NCBI RefSeq assembly: GCF_019175345.1
Contig: NZ_CP077717.1
Location: 844,001 to 908,000, forward strand
Reading direction: 5' to 3'
Source of the DNA: Saccharolobus shibatae B12
GTDB taxonomy: Archaea; Thermoproteota; Thermoprotei_A; Sulfolobales; Sulfolobaceae
DNA: 64,000 bases
Position 1 is the first letter of the stretch. Every line of letters starts with the position of its first letter. The translations under genes and the position numbers were made by a program. Shown piece by piece: positions 9,432 through 18,752 of the stretch. The notes under the pieces are model-generated. The model ran no database searches, had not been told where the DNA came from, and saw nothing but the letters and a program-made list of their open reading frames with translations.

Positions 9432-10424
9432 TCATTTTGCTATAAATACCTTTGAGAAGTTACCCTCTTTTTGTACTTTTAGTGTTCTTAAAGAGGAGGG
9501 ACACTCACTACATTTGTCAATTTGGGGGAGTTTCTTATTACTCAATAGAATAATTTTAGTAAACATGTTAGAATATCTAGCAATTACGGAGTCAAAGTAT
9601 TGTTTATTAAGTATAACTGGCAATGCTTCGATCTCGTGGAACATTGAACTGCTAAATAAGTTAGAGTTCTGCCATGCTGAAACTATGTTACTACTGTCAT
9701 CAAAGACCTTATCCTTACCCCACACAAACATTGGAATTAATAATACATCACCGCTTTCTATCTCGTTAACTCTTTTGTTTTTAGCATATCCTTCTAAGAA
9801 GTCAAGTATAATATTCATATAATATCTTCCCAAGTTCTCATCATACATCTTATCCTTATCATATTGTTCATGGAATAACTTATTGACCCAAATATAGGCA
9901 TCGACTATTTCATTTCTTCTACCTATTATTGGGTCGTAAAACTTAAACTCAGTAAAAGATGAAAGTGATGGAGATGCAACAATAACACTCCCATTAATTT
10001 CATCCTTAACCTCATTTAAACTATCTTTGAAATAATTATAGGGTATTAAGGGATCAGCTGCAATACCGGGCGTATATCCTTCCTCAGTCCCAGGAATTGA
10101 GTATTGAATAAATCTGTAAATATCAAAAAATTTCCCCTCTGGATACCATTCCTTAAATTTCGCTAAACCATCATCTTTTCTTTCATTAACCTCTTCCATA
10201 ATTTTTTTAAACGCACTAATCGTATCCTTATACTCTCCATCTAGATAGCCATAGGGAATGAAAATAGGCTCTCCCCATTTAGGATCCGCATACTTAAAAC
10301 CATAACCTCTCACAATATCTGGGAGATAAGAATCTAGTATAGTCTTTATTGCTAACTTCATTGTTGGATGTAAGTGATCTATATGATGTATTACCTTGAC
10401 TTTCCTACCAAATAAGCTAGGCAC
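9432..10424 (-). CDS. Conserved hypothetical protein, 330 residues
   Basis: I do not recognise this family. The protein is soluble, with no signal peptide or membrane segment. The N-terminus is rich in histidine (KVIHHIDHLHPTMK). A C-terminal CSEC pair (DKCSECPSS) is at about residue 304. Histidine-aspartate clusters near the N-terminus could bind metal, but no known catalytic motif is complete. It converges on the DUF929 gene with a 4-bp gap and lies 39 bp downstream of the VIT1-like gene on the same strand. Confidence 0.55.
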   Translation of the reverse strand: MPSLFGRKVKVIHHIDHLHPTMKLAIKTILDSYLPDIVRGYGFKYADPKWGEPIFIPYGYLDGEYKDTISAFKKIMEEVNERKDDGLAKFKEWYPEGKFFDIYRFIQYSIPGTEEGYTPGIAADPLIPYNYFKDSLNEVKDEINGSVIVASPSLSSFTEFKFYDPIIGRRNEIVDAYIWVNKLFHEQYDKDKMYDENLGRYYMNIILDFLEGYAKNKRVNEIESGDVLLIPMFVWGKDKVFDDSSNIVSAWQNSNLFSSSMFHEIEALPVILNKQYFDSVIARYSNMFTKIILLSNKKLPQIDKCSECPSSLRTLKVQKEGNFSKVFIAK

Positions 10425-10463
10425 GTGTTATAATTGAGGTAATAAAATTTAAAGCCTTTCATA

Positions 10464-11531
10464 TTAAATGCTGACATTTAGAAATCTTGACGCTAAATAT
10501 CCTAAAGCATGAGTACCTAAAGCTGCTAACAGCGCCAAAGAAGCCATTTGAGCACCTTTCCTAAATGGGTTTATTCCACTTAATATCCCTATGATAGAAC
10601 CAACTATAAATGTGGCTAATCCTGCAACTACATAAGACGTTATCACGCCAGTAAGTCCAGATAATCCAACTAAATATGGCAAAATGGGTATTATAGCCCC
10701 AGTAATGTATGACAAACCCGTAATTAAGGCACTTTTAACTGGATTTTCCTTAACTTCTGGGTATAGAATATCTTCAGCAACGTTTACTAAACTTGACGAG
10801 ACCTTCTTGGCTAGATTTAGATTTACTCCAAGTTCTGTAAAGAAATTCACCAGTCTTAATTGAACTGAGTGTTGATCAACATTCTTCTCTAACTCCAATC
10901 TCTTTCTTTCTTGGATCTTTACGTCTTTTTCTGACTTAGTAGATAGGTATGCACCTATTGCCATTGAAAGCGTTCCAGATACTCCAACTATTAATCCTCC
11001 CACGGCAACAAATAGTGGTGAAGATATGGCCCCAGATAATCCCGATACCGCAGCTAAAACCTCTACCAGACCGTCACTTATGCCATATACAAAATCACCT
11101 ACACTTTTAGCTTCAACATTTCCTAAAACTTTTTCATGGACTGCCTCATCTACCATAATATCCTTTAACCTTTGTTTCTCATCGGAAGAGAAGATCTCCA
11201 TTTCGGACAGTTTCCTGTACTTCTCTATGTCATCCTCCTCACTGCTCTCTAGAACTTTAATTGTAATATCTAGACCCAAAATTTTTCGCAATAGAGTGTA
11301 AAAGTTTACCTTGATTCTATTTAAAGTTGTTAGTTTTCCTTTAATCTTAAGTCCTCTTTTCTCAGCGACCTCTCTCCAAAATTCAGAATGTTTCTTCTCC
11401 ATTTCTGCTAATTTAAATAATGTCTTCTTTAATTCTGGATTTCTCTCTACTTCTGCTAACTTACTGTAGACCTTATGGTCAAATAACTCTTCTTCGTAAT
11501 TCTTAAGTATAATATCCTCCAACTTTACCAC
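10464..11531 (-). CDS. Rubrerythrin-VIT1/CCC1 fusion, predicted iron/manganese transporter
   Basis: A 355-residue fusion. Residues 1-135 are a ferritin-like four-helix domain with EEELFDHKVYSKLAE, EMEKKHSEFW and DEAVHEKV, supplying the E/ExxH residues of a di-iron site. From about 145 it continues as a VIT1/CCC1 transporter with the signature DFVYGISDGLVEVLAAVSGL and five predicted membrane helices. The charged loop KSEKDVKIQERKRLELE matches the metal-binding loop of VIT1. It probably exports or sequesters Fe2+/Mn2+, with the cytosolic domain sensing or oxidising iron. Confidence 0.88.
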   Translation of the reverse strand: MVKLEDIILKNYEEELFDHKVYSKLAEVERNPELKKTLFKLAEMEKKHSEFWREVAEKRGLKIKGKLTTLNRIKVNFYTLLRKILGLDITIKVLESSEEDDIEKYRKLSEMEIFSSDEKQRLKDIMVDEAVHEKVLGNVEAKSVGDFVYGISDGLVEVLAAVSGLSGAISSPLFVAVGGLIVGVSGTLSMAIGAYLSTKSEKDVKIQERKRLELEKNVDQHSVQLRLVNFFTELGVNLNLAKKVSSSLVNVAEDILYPEVKENPVKSALITGLSYITGAIIPILPYLVGLSGLTGVITSYVVAGLATFIVGSIIGILSGINPFRKGAQMASLALLAALGTHALGYLASRFLNVSI

Positions 11532-11646
11532 TCTTTATAATATTCTATACAGAGTAGAATTTAAGATTAACTTATAGTTATTACGAATTAATAGTTACTT
11601 TAACTAAGAAGGGAGATTTTTAGCTCCAAAAAGGAGAATATAAAAC

Positions 11647-11928
11647 ATGGATATATTTGAAAAGGCGAAAAAGCTGAAAAATCTAGGAGACGAATATGAA
11701 AATTTGCTCAATAGTTTGCTCAATGACTTATTTAAGTTAATACCGGACTGTCTAGCATTGAACTTAGATGACTCCTTATTGCCAATATACGCAGTTTCCG
11801 GATTAAAGACAAGGGGATTACTTGCGTTTCCATATAAGTGCAGAGGGAGAGTTGGATATGTGGTAATTGGTGAGGATGGAATAGTGTACTTTGAGGATAC
11901 AGAAGGAAACGTTATTGAACTTAAATAA
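11647..11928 (+). CDS. Small conserved hypothetical protein
   Basis: This is a 93-residue acidic protein with a helical N-terminus (residues 1-32) and a beta-rich C-terminus (GYVVIGEDGIVYFED). No family is recognised. It is divergent from the VIT1-like gene and separated by 115 bp. The membrane protein at 11965 follows by 36 bp and may be cotranscribed. Confidence 0.5.
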   Translation: MDIFEKAKKLKNLGDEYENLLNSLLNDLFKLIPDCLALNLDDSLLPIYAVSGLKTRGLLAFPYKCRGRVGYVVIGEDGIVYFEDTEGNVIELK

Positions 11929-11964
11929 AAATTAATAAAGTATAGAGTGAGAAGTTAATCCGCA

Positions 11965-12513
11965 TTGAAAAATTTCACTCTAAGCAGGGCAGTATTTTTA
12001 TTTCCATTTTTATTATGGTGGGTTCCAATTATAGGGCCATTTTTCACTGGGTTACTACTAAGTTATCATTTCAAAACAAATTATAGGCTTTCAATAATCT
12101 CTTCTATAGCATATTCAGTTTTTCTATCTGCCTTAACTACATATGTATTTTATATAGTGAAGATTACTATTTTGGGATATCCATTTTATTATTTAGTATT
12201 GGCATTCAATGCACTTGGAAGCATAACATGTATAGCAACTGCATATATGTCAAGCCGGCACGGTACATTCGCAAGAATGATGAGAAATACCATAGAATTA
12301 GAATTTACAGTAGATAATATGAATGAAATAGACGAAATACTATCACAATATCTTGATGTAAGTCTTTGTAGTAAGCCAAATATTAGGTTCATATCGGAGG
12401 ATCAAATTGAGATTACACGATCGTGCAATAATTTACAAATAAATTACGAAGTGATAAAAATGGGTAGAGCCCTAAGAGTTAGGGCTAAATTTGAAAACCT
12501 CAGAAACTACTAA
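11965..12513 (+). CDS. Membrane protein with cytoplasmic C-terminal domain
   Basis: This 182-residue protein starts with TTG. Three hydrophobic segments at about 9-31, 45-68 and 71-93 are followed by a soluble 85-residue domain with mixed charges. No family is recognised. It overlaps the 3' end of the convergent BluB-like gene by 14 bp. Confidence 0.5.
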   Translation: MKNFTLSRAVFLFPFLLWWVPIIGPFFTGLLLSYHFKTNYRLSIISSIAYSVFLSALTTYVFYIVKITILGYPFYYLVLAFNALGSITCIATAYMSSRHGTFARMMRNTIELEFTVDNMNEIDEILSQYLDVSLCSKPNIRFISEDQIEITRSCNNLQINYEVIKMGRALRVRAKFENLRNY

Positions 12514-13183
12514 ATATGTTCTCAAAGGTTCTATCTAGTAATAGTCTAAAATGTTCACCAAGTTTATTACCAAAAATATCTTCAAATACTAGATCTGATA
12601 ACATTAGCCTTCTATTCCATCCCTTCTCCTCTAGTTCTGGTATTTTAGGAAACTCCTTTACATATCCTAAGGTTAGGTAACCTACCAGTTCTATCTCCTT
12701 GGGAATTTTCAATATCTCCTTGACTCTCTCCTTATTGAAAAAGGACACGAATCCAACACCTATTCCCTCTGCAGTAGCCGCTAACCATAAATTACCTATT
12801 GCAAGTACAGTACTATATAGTGAGGTCTCTGGCATAGTAGTCCTACCTAAAATATTAGGGCCAAATCGATTAGGATCATAGGTCACGGCTATATTGATAG
12901 GGGAATCTAATATTGCTTCTACCTTTATCTTAGAAAATATTGCTCTGCGTTCCTCATCTAAAATGTTTTCAAATCTTTTCCGTTCTTCCTCTACTAATTG
13001 CTTAATCTTCTTCCTAATTTCCGTATCTCTAATTATAATGAAATTCCAAGGCTGTGAATAGCCAACTGAAGGAGCAAGATGAGCTGCAGAAAGAATTCTG
13101 GCTAAAACCTCATCAGGGATAGGGTCTGGTTTATAATAACTTCTTATATCCCTCCTCTTTCGTATTGCTTCATATACATTCAT
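12500..13183 (-). CDS. bluB: Nitroreductase family, BluB-like (5,6-dimethylbenzimidazole synthase type)
   Basis: This 227-residue FMN enzyme has [20 protein letters not shown] at the start and [16 protein letters not shown]. These are the signatures of BluB, which turns FMN into dimethylbenzimidazole, the lower ligand of cobamides. The central [20 protein letters not shown] and [10 protein letters not shown] segments are also BluB-like. The symbol is by family resemblance. A generic nitroreductase/flavin oxidoreductase is the alternative, and no other cobalamin gene is in the window. Confidence 0.75.
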   Translation of the reverse strand: MNVYEAIRKRRDIRSYYKPDPIPDEVLARILSAAHLAPSVGYSQPWNFIIIRDTEIRKKIKQLVEEERKRFENILDEERRAIFSKIKVEAILDSPINIAVTYDPNRFGPNILGRTTMPETSLYSTVLAIGNLWLAATAEGIGVGFVSFFNKERVKEILKIPKEIELVGYLTLGYVKEFPKIPELEEKGWNRRLMLSDLVFEDIFGNKLGEHFRLLLDRTFENIFSSF

Positions 13184-13278
13184 ACTTATGGATAGACTAT
13201 CCAGATATATATACTTAACTTGCTGAGTGACGGTGTCTAGATATCTATCTCAGAGTCTGTAACATATTTACGTAATTT

Positions 13279-14337
13279 TTAGTTATTTTTAATCACTTCT
13301 AATCCCCTTAAAGCTATCAAATAAGCTGAAGCCATATGCCTATCAAAACCCCTCAACCTCATTACCCTCTCGTGGTTATCAGAGCTAGTAGTACCCTTAG
13401 GATTAACTAGGATTACGTTAAAACCCAACCTTAACGCCTTAATACCACCGTGAATAAGCATCTGCTTCTTAGCAAATTTACCAATCTTCCTATTCGCACT
13501 CTTGTTTTTAGTAAAACTCCTCCTCTTTATAACAAACAAGTCCTCAAACACTACGTAATCAACTCCAATTCTTGCAAGGAACTTTAGCGACTGAGATAGA
13601 GCACTTAACCTTAATGCCCTAGCCTTCTCCATGGGGGTAACCCGGCCTAGTCACCTCTAAGTACCAATAAGTCCTAGTCGTAACAACCCTACCTTGCCTA
13701 TCAATTACAACCACGTTAAGCCTATCACTATTCAAATCAAAACTAGCAACAAAACCATAACCTTGCATTTTAGGAGTCGAAAAAACTTCAAATACAACCA
13801 AAGAGGGACTTGCAAATGAATCTTTACCCCATCCTTAAAACTTATTACAGCACCATAACCCTCCTCCCTCTCACTCGATAACTCCTCCAACTCCCTGAGC
13901 AATAGCAAGTAGTTTTTACCAAAGTAAGCCCTACCAACAACCCACTTACCCCAAGGATCCTTAACCTTAACCAGAACGTGATCATCCTCAACGTGAAACC
14001 TTATACCCCTATTCCCCTTATCGCTCTTATTACCCCTACAAGCAAACCACCTCCTCCTAACCTCAACCTTACTCCCTCCGTTACCAAGTAGTGTTAAGGC
14101 TTGCTTATAAGCAGTTTCCGCATAAAAAGCGTAAGGAATTATTTTATAGAGAGACTTTACAGCATCATTCAAGTTTACTCCCCTTAACGCTAGGTTTACC
14201 CCAGCCCTAACAGCTTTTGAGTAATAGTAGGCAATTTTAACAACCTTGTTCACGTCGTTAAACTCAACCTTACCGTTTATTGTTATAAATTCGAAGTTTT
14301 CTAGTGCTTCTCTAGAAGCAATGAGTTTATTCGTCAT
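13279..14337 (-). pseudogene. tnpB: Frameshifted tnpB (IS200/605-type OrfB)
   Basis: Three successive reading frames together give one TnpB-like protein of about 350 residues. The RuvC-like active site is spread along them: FDLNSD, VVFEDL and GFDRHMASAYLIALRGL. The reading frame breaks near 13800 and again at the run of C residues near 13630, so no full-length product is made. The zinc-ribbon cysteines of many TnpBs are absent (NPKGTTSSD replaces that region). The start codon overlaps the end of the AbrB-like ORF. TnpB is an RNA-guided nuclease in working elements. Confidence 0.88.
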
Positions 14338-14488
14338 CCGGTAGGATGACGATTACTATCACCTCTCTGTCTAGCATTTCTTTGATTTTGTTGTGTATTG
14401 CTTTTGGTACGTATATTGCGTATTTTGGGTCTCCGTACTTGTCGTGTCCCATTGAGAATATTTTTGAGTGGAATGTAACTTGAACCAT
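14327..14488 (-). CDS. AbrB-like small protein encoded with tnpB
   Basis: This 53-residue ORF runs MVQVTFHSKIFSMGHDKYGD and later YAIYVPKAIHNKIKEMLD, ending in acidic ILPDDE. The alternation of strands and the VPKAI segment resemble SpoVT/AbrB-type swapped-hairpin DNA-binding proteins. Its last codons overlap the tnpB ATG by 11 bp, which suggests translational coupling. It may regulate the element. A TATA-like ATATTATTATTT lies just upstream (14487-14499 region). Confidence 0.6.
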   Translation of the reverse strand: MVQVTFHSKIFSMGHDKYGDPKYAIYVPKAIHNKIKEMLDREVIVIVILPDDE

Positions 14489-14542
14489 ATATTATTATTT
14501 AAAGTAAAATTTATAAGCTTTACTTATAAAAATCTAATTAGA

Positions 14543-14660
14543 GGGTGCCACTATGAACTCTATGAGCAGTTGCGAGGGGGAGGAAGGTACTCTATGAAAC
14601 TCCTCGTGTTCTCGAAGGGAGTTAGTCCCGTAGACGGCACGGGGAGGGAGAAGGAGTGAT
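14543..14660 (+). pseudogene. GC-rich scrap, probably a transposase 3' end
   Basis: This block is much richer in G+C than its surroundings. Split over two frames it reads LYETPRVLEG and then VFSKGVSPVDGTGREKE before a stop at 14657-14659. This looks like the C-terminal tail of a Sulfolobus IS-encoded protein broken by a frameshift. Family not assigned. Confidence 0.3.
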
Positions 14661-14668
14661 GAGGCTGA

Positions 14669-14703
14669 GTAACTAGTAGTCACGAAAAGTAACTACTAGT
14701 TAC
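14669..14703. repeat. Perfect 12-bp inverted repeat
   Basis: GTAACTAGTAGT (14669-14680) and its complement ACTACTAGTTAC (14692-14703) are separated by 11 bases. The right arm contains the stop codon of the flavoprotein gene at 14700. It could be that gene's terminator hairpin or the edge of the mobile-element block next to it. Confidence 0.7.
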
Positions 14704-15941
14704 GATGAAAGCTGAACTCTACTTAGAAGTTCAGTTATAGCCTCGATATAGGAGGGATGTGGAGCTACGTAATCCTTAATCTCACTAACCTTAATATTAT
14801 ACCTAATTAAGAATGAAATTAAAGATATCACTTCTTCAGCATCCTTCATAAAAGCTTGAGCTCCCACAATCTTATCGTCTTTAACGCAAATCTTAAGGAA
14901 TCCATCAGTCTCTTTTTCAGTAATCGCACGACCTATTTCAGTCAAATTAATCTTGGCACACTTTCCTTCCATGTTTCCTACATAAGCTATTGTAGGATGA
15001 GTATATACGACTTTAGGTATACCTTGTTTATTAAATAATTTCTTTCCACCCATAACGTTAATTGCGGCTACTTTCCCTGCGTACATTGCTTCATGAGCAG
15101 TGTGAGTACCAATTATATCACCAGCTGCAAAAACGTTACTTATACTGGTCCTTAAGTATTCATCGACAGTCACAAAAGGATTGTGATTAACCTCCTCAAA
15201 TCCTTGGATTGATGGTTTCCTACCAAAAGTCATGTATACAACATCTGCAGTTAACTTCTCCCCGTTCTCTAATACTACCTCTCTTTCTTTCATCTCCTTA
15301 ACTGAACGATTCAAATACAATTTCACACCTATCTTTGAGAAGTAGTTGGTTATAGCATTACTAACCTCCTTATCCAGATATGGCAATAGTGAAGACTGTT
15401 TATCAATTAGAACTACTTCCTTTCCAAGTTTTCTTAGCATCCATCCAAATTCAACACCTCCCACATCTCCTCCAACGATTATAACGCTCTGGAAATCCTT
15501 ATCTAGATAAGGCAAATCCTCTGAATATATTATACCCTTAACCACTTCTCTATAAGTACCTGTAGCTAAAACAATATAATCTGCTTGAAGAGTCTCATTA
15601 TTTACGTTCAACTGCCCAGATCTAAGGGACGCGACCCCATGAATAACTTCTACTCCATTATCCTCCAGCATGTATTCGACTCCCTTGGATAACCTAAATG
15701 ACGCCTCTTGACCTAGTTTTCTTAACTCTCCCAAATCAAAAACTATACTTTTACCTAACTTTTCGAGCTCAGAAGCCAGATGTATGGGATGCAACATAGC
15801 CTTAGATGGAATACAGCCGTATAGTACACATGTTCCTCCAAGCCTTTCCTCTTTTTCCACCAATATTACCTTGTTATTTTTAGCTAATTCTAACGAGGCA
15901 TATATTCCGGCTGGGCCCGAACCTATAACCGCAACCTTCAT
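14700..15941 (-). CDS. Dihydrolipoamide dehydrogenase-like flavoprotein disulfide reductase
   Basis: This 413-residue class I pyridine nucleotide-disulfide oxidoreductase has the FAD-binding GSGPAGIYASLELAK at the N-terminus. The redox pair is GGTCVLYGCIPSK (Cys-x4-Cys). NAD-binding is at VIIVGGDVGGVEFG, the second FAD motif is NVFAAGD, and the C-terminal catalytic His is in APHPSYIEAITE. It is about 50 residues shorter than bacterial E3 enzymes. No 2-oxoacid dehydrogenase genes are next to it, so the substrate is uncertain. It is cotranscribed downstream of the MFS gene (33-bp gap). Confidence 0.88.
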   Translation of the reverse strand: MKVAVIGSGPAGIYASLELAKNNKVILVEKEERLGGTCVLYGCIPSKAMLHPIHLASELEKLGKSIVFDLGELRKLGQEASFRLSKGVEYMLEDNGVEVIHGVASLRSGQLNVNNETLQADYIVLATGTYREVVKGIIYSEDLPYLDKDFQSVIIVGGDVGGVEFGWMLRKLGKEVVLIDKQSSLLPYLDKEVSNAITNYFSKIGVKLYLNRSVKEMKEREVVLENGEKLTADVVYMTFGRKPSIQGFEEVNHNPFVTVDEYLRTSISNVFAAGDIIGTHTAHEAMYAGKVAAINVMGGKKLFNKQGIPKVVYTHPTIAYVGNMEGKCAKINLTEIGRAITEKETDGFLKICVKDDKIVGAQAFMKDAEEVISLISFLIRYNIKVSEIKDYVAPHPSYIEAITELLSRVQLSS

Positions 15942-15974
15942 AAGTAAATAATTGACTTGGCATTTAAAAGCAAA

Positions 15975-17192
15975 TCACTGTTCTAGACTTATCTTATATG
16001 TCTCTGGTCCAGCGACAAGTCCAATTATGGCTATAATAAAGCCAATGACTGCTATAGTTGTAGCTGCGTTAAATGGGTTCATAAAAGTCGAAAGAATTGA
16101 AACGTAAATTGGTGCAAAGCCCGCTATTATATACGCTCCATTATATGCAGTACCAACTCCTAAAGCTCTTGTAAACGTCTTAAATCTCTCTGATAGAAAT
16201 GCAGGAGTTATAGAGGAGGGCAAATTTATCAGAAAACCGAAAAGTAATATAAGATATAGTAAATTAATGTTGTGTATTTGAATAAAGTGGTAAAAAGTAA
16301 ATGAGCCTATTGCAGCAATTATCGAACCTATTATACCCATCGCTCTTCTCCCTATATAATCTGAGAGTAATCCTGCAATTATCATTGATGGTATTCCTAT
16401 TAGATTCATATAGAGAACTAGGGGACCATAGTATGAGGGAGGCAACTTCATAACTTGGCCAAATAGTGTAGGTACTAATTGAGGTCCAGCATATATTGCT
16501 AACCAGAAGCCTACCATGACTAGAAAAGGTTGTGGAAGTTCTCTTAAACCTTTCAAGGGGTTTGCAGAATGCTTCACCTTGAGCCAAATACTTGGCTCTG
16601 TCATCTTAAATCTGATTAATACTGCTAACACTGCTGGTATTACTCCAATTGCGAAAATCAGCCTCCAATAAAATGTTATGAACTCCGCCCCAGTAACAGA
16701 AGCTAGATAAGTGAACAAGGAGTCTACTCCAACAAAACCCACCAGTACTCCAGATTGCATTATACCAGAAAATATACCTCTATAATTGTTTAGACTTTCC
16801 ATAACTATGGTAAAACTTCCAGCGACGTCTCCACCAATAAAAATGCCTTGTATGAATCTGAGCATCGAGATTATAATAGCTGCTAAGATTCCTATTTGAG
16901 CGTAAGTAGGTAATATAGAAGTTAGGCCTATAGATAAAGAGTAGCCTAAGACTGTAATTAACAAGCTAACTCTTCTACCATATTTATCTCCAATATAACC
17001 AAATACAAAACCACCTAAAGGCCTTGAGATTACGGTAAATACTATGGGCAAAACTGCACCTAATAAACCTATTCCAGGATAGAATAATTTGCCTAATATA
17101 GTTGATGTAATAACGACAGCGCCTAAATCGTAACCATCCATTATCCAAGAAATGTAACCCCCAATTATGTTGCTCCAATTTTCAGCCTTCAT
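15975..17192 (-). CDS. MFS transporter, metabolite:H+ symporter type
   Basis: A 405-residue protein with about 12 membrane helices. The MFS signature [14 protein letters not shown] is between helices 2 and 3, and the related [10 protein letters not shown] is in the second half. [16 protein letters not shown] at the N-terminus is characteristic of the metabolite/sialate/shikimate symporter branch. It likely carries an organic acid or sugar acid driven by the proton gradient. The flavoprotein gene follows by 33 bp. Confidence 0.88.
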   Translation of the reverse strand: MKAENWSNIIGGYISWIMDGYDLGAVVITSTILGKLFYPGIGLLGAVLPIVFTVISRPLGGFVFGYIGDKYGRRVSLLITVLGYSLSIGLTSILPTYAQIGILAAIIISMLRFIQGIFIGGDVAGSFTIVMESLNNYRGIFSGIMQSGVLVGFVGVDSLFTYLASVTGAEFITFYWRLIFAIGVIPAVLAVLIRFKMTEPSIWLKVKHSANPLKGLRELPQPFLVMVGFWLAIYAGPQLVPTLFGQVMKLPPSYYGPLVLYMNLIGIPSMIIAGLLSDYIGRRAMGIIGSIIAAIGSFTFYHFIQIHNINLLYLILLFGFLINLPSSITPAFLSERFKTFTRALGVGTAYNGAYIIAGFAPIYVSILSTFMNPFNAATTIAVIGFIIAIIGLVAGPETYKISLEQ

Positions 17193-17394
17193 GGACTCTA
17201 ACTCTTAAAATTACACTAAAAAATTATCTCCTAAAAATACAAACAGCTAAACATAAACAGTATTGCACGAAATATTTTTATTGAATCCAACTGACATGTT
17301 TGAAAATAGTTTACTATATGACAACTAATGTCTTTTAAGAAAATCTAAGAATATGTCCACTTCATTCATTATTAAGTATTTAAAAAGGGATTAC

Positions 17395-17772
17395 TTAATA
17401 TCTTGCTCTCACTTTCTCTCCATTATATACAAAGATTAAGTTCTTGTTTAAGCCAATGATTTTCCTATCCGTTATTACAACTAATGGAAACCTCTTCAGA
17501 TCCCTCTCTAGCCTTATCACACTAGTAACCCTTAACCTATTGGATTTAACTTCTGAGAGTTTCTTCAACACCTTATAGGTTTCCAATAAATCCTTCACAG
17601 TATAGAATGTCAAAACTAAATTTCCATCTAATTCCACTATACTATCGTCATCTATGATGAAAACTACATCTAAGGCCCCAAATGTTTCAAAGAGCTTCTT
17701 GACTGAACTCTCTAATTGAGAAATACTCATATTGGAATTTAGATCTATAGCTATTAGAGGTTCCATAGTCAC
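17395..17772 (-). CDS. Conserved hypothetical protein, 125 residues
   Basis: This is a small soluble alpha/beta protein with segments such as LDVVFIIDDDSIVEL and FPLVVITDRKIIGLNKNLIFVYNG. GTG at 17772 or ATG two codons later may start translation. No family is recognised. The IS6-like element is inserted 41 bp upstream of its start and probably separates it from older promoter DNA, although a TATA-like ACTTATAAAC remains at 17788-17797. Confidence 0.5.
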   Translation of the reverse strand: MTMEPLIAIDLNSNMSISQLESSVKKLFETFGALDVVFIIDDDSIVELDGNLVLTFYTVKDLLETYKVLKKLSEVKSNRLRVTSVIRLERDLKRFPLVVITDRKIIGLNKNLIFVYNGEKVRARY

Positions 17773-17830
17773 ACACTTTTAACTATACTTATAAACTTTT
17801 TGCCTAATCACCCGAGTGTGGACAACAATT

Positions 17831-18550
17831 TCATTCATTTGAAATATTTACATTTATTATCACTCCCCTGTCTGGCAAATATACTGGAGCGTAAAGCGCG
17901 TTATAAGCTAGGAAGAACACTGATAACCACCTCGTGAGCGTGAACCTATTAGTGTTCCACGGGAAGTGAAAATCCATTGAGGATATCCTGTGTTTTAAGC
18001 TCCTGAATCCTTGTTCTGCGTAGTCCCTCTCGTTGAACGTTACCCTCTTGTGCTCCACGTTTAGCCAAGTGAATGCATTATAGATTGTTGCCCCATCGTG
18101 TAGATAGATTACCTTGTCTATCCTCGTTTTCAGCACTTTCTCAGCCTCCTTTTCCGCATTCTTCACGTTCGTCAAGACTATTATTACGTGCACTCCACTC
18201 CTCAAGCTCGTCACCATGAAGAAGGGTATCGCACCCGTCTTTACATCCCTCACAATCCACACGTAATAATACTGCCCCTTAATTACCATAATTTTAGTCT
18301 CGTCTACCGCATAAAAACCACTAATTGGCACTACGTACTTAATGCAGCTCAACCTCCTCAAGTAGTACAACAAGGTAGAATGAGGCAAAGAAGTCCTCCA
18401 AGAAGATAAACCCGAGAGGTAACTAGCCAAAGCCGAGGCTATTACCTCACTAGTGTAAAACCTAGGCTTAAGATTAATATACTCCATTAAAACTAATATC
18501 ACTTGGGTGAGCACGGGAACTTTCCACCTAGTTCCCGTAGTATCACCCAA
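17831..18550 (-). CDS. tnp: IS6-family DDE transposase
   Basis: This is a transposase of 239 residues from the TTG at 18550, or 218 from the ATG at 18487, which gives the more usual IS6 N-terminus MEYINLKPRFYTSEVI. An N-terminal helix-turn-helix region is followed by the catalytic domain with D83 (YAVDETKIMV), D152 (IYLHDGATIY) and a Glu in AEQGFRSLKHR, the E-x(7)-K motif. It is intact. The start region is spanned by a 14-bp inverted repeat that may limit expression. Confidence 0.92.
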   Translation of the reverse strand: MGDTTGTRWKVPVLTQVILVLMEYINLKPRFYTSEVIASALASYLSGLSSWRTSLPHSTLLYYLRRLSCIKYVVPISGFYAVDETKIMVIKGQYYYVWIVRDVKTGAIPFFMVTSLRSGVHVIIVLTNVKNAEKEAEKVLKTRIDKVIYLHDGATIYNAFTWLNVEHKRVTFNERDYAEQGFRSLKHRISSMDFHFPWNTNRFTLTRWLSVFFLAYNALYAPVYLPDRGVIINVNISNE

Positions 18551-18571
18551 TTAATACTCCCGTGCTCACCC
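18505..18571 (-). promoter_or_regulatory. 14-bp inverted repeat enclosing the transposase start
   Basis: GGGTGAGCACGGGA (18505-18518) pairs perfectly with TCCCGTGCTCACCC (18558-18571). The TTG start codon lies in the 39-base loop, and one arm lies inside the first codons. A folded mRNA would bury the first start and could leave the internal ATG as the real one. The decayed copy at 3247-3313 has kept 13 of the 14 bp. Confidence 0.65.
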
Positions 18572-18752
18572 TAAAAAGGTATTACGTCGCATTCTATTAA
18601 TAGAACACGAACAGTTCATATAATTTATTTTGAATTAACAAAATTGTTGTCCACACTCAATCACCCTAACGAAGTTTTATTAATTATTGTCAAAAAGGTC
18701 CTAAATACCCTCGATGTTAGGATTTATATTGAGGTTAAACTAAATAATTATT

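Larger units (their letters stand above)
17814..18658 (-). mobile_element. Complete IS6-like insertion sequence, 845 bp
   Basis: Perfect 18-bp terminal inverted repeats (GAGTGTGGACAACAATTT) bound the element. An exact 8-bp target duplication AATCACCC flanks it (17806-17813 and 18659-18666), as expected for IS6-family transposition. It carries one intact transposase gene. It is longer than the 735-774 bp archaeal IS6 elements I remember, mainly because of a long leader with a strong inverted repeat. Intact ends and ORF suggest recent and possibly still active transposition. Confidence 0.93.

Noticed and set aside
14468-14659. 63-codon plus-strand ORF
   Set aside because: Its first half reads across the promoter of the AbrB-like gene and the second half is a mobile-element scrap in one of two broken frames.
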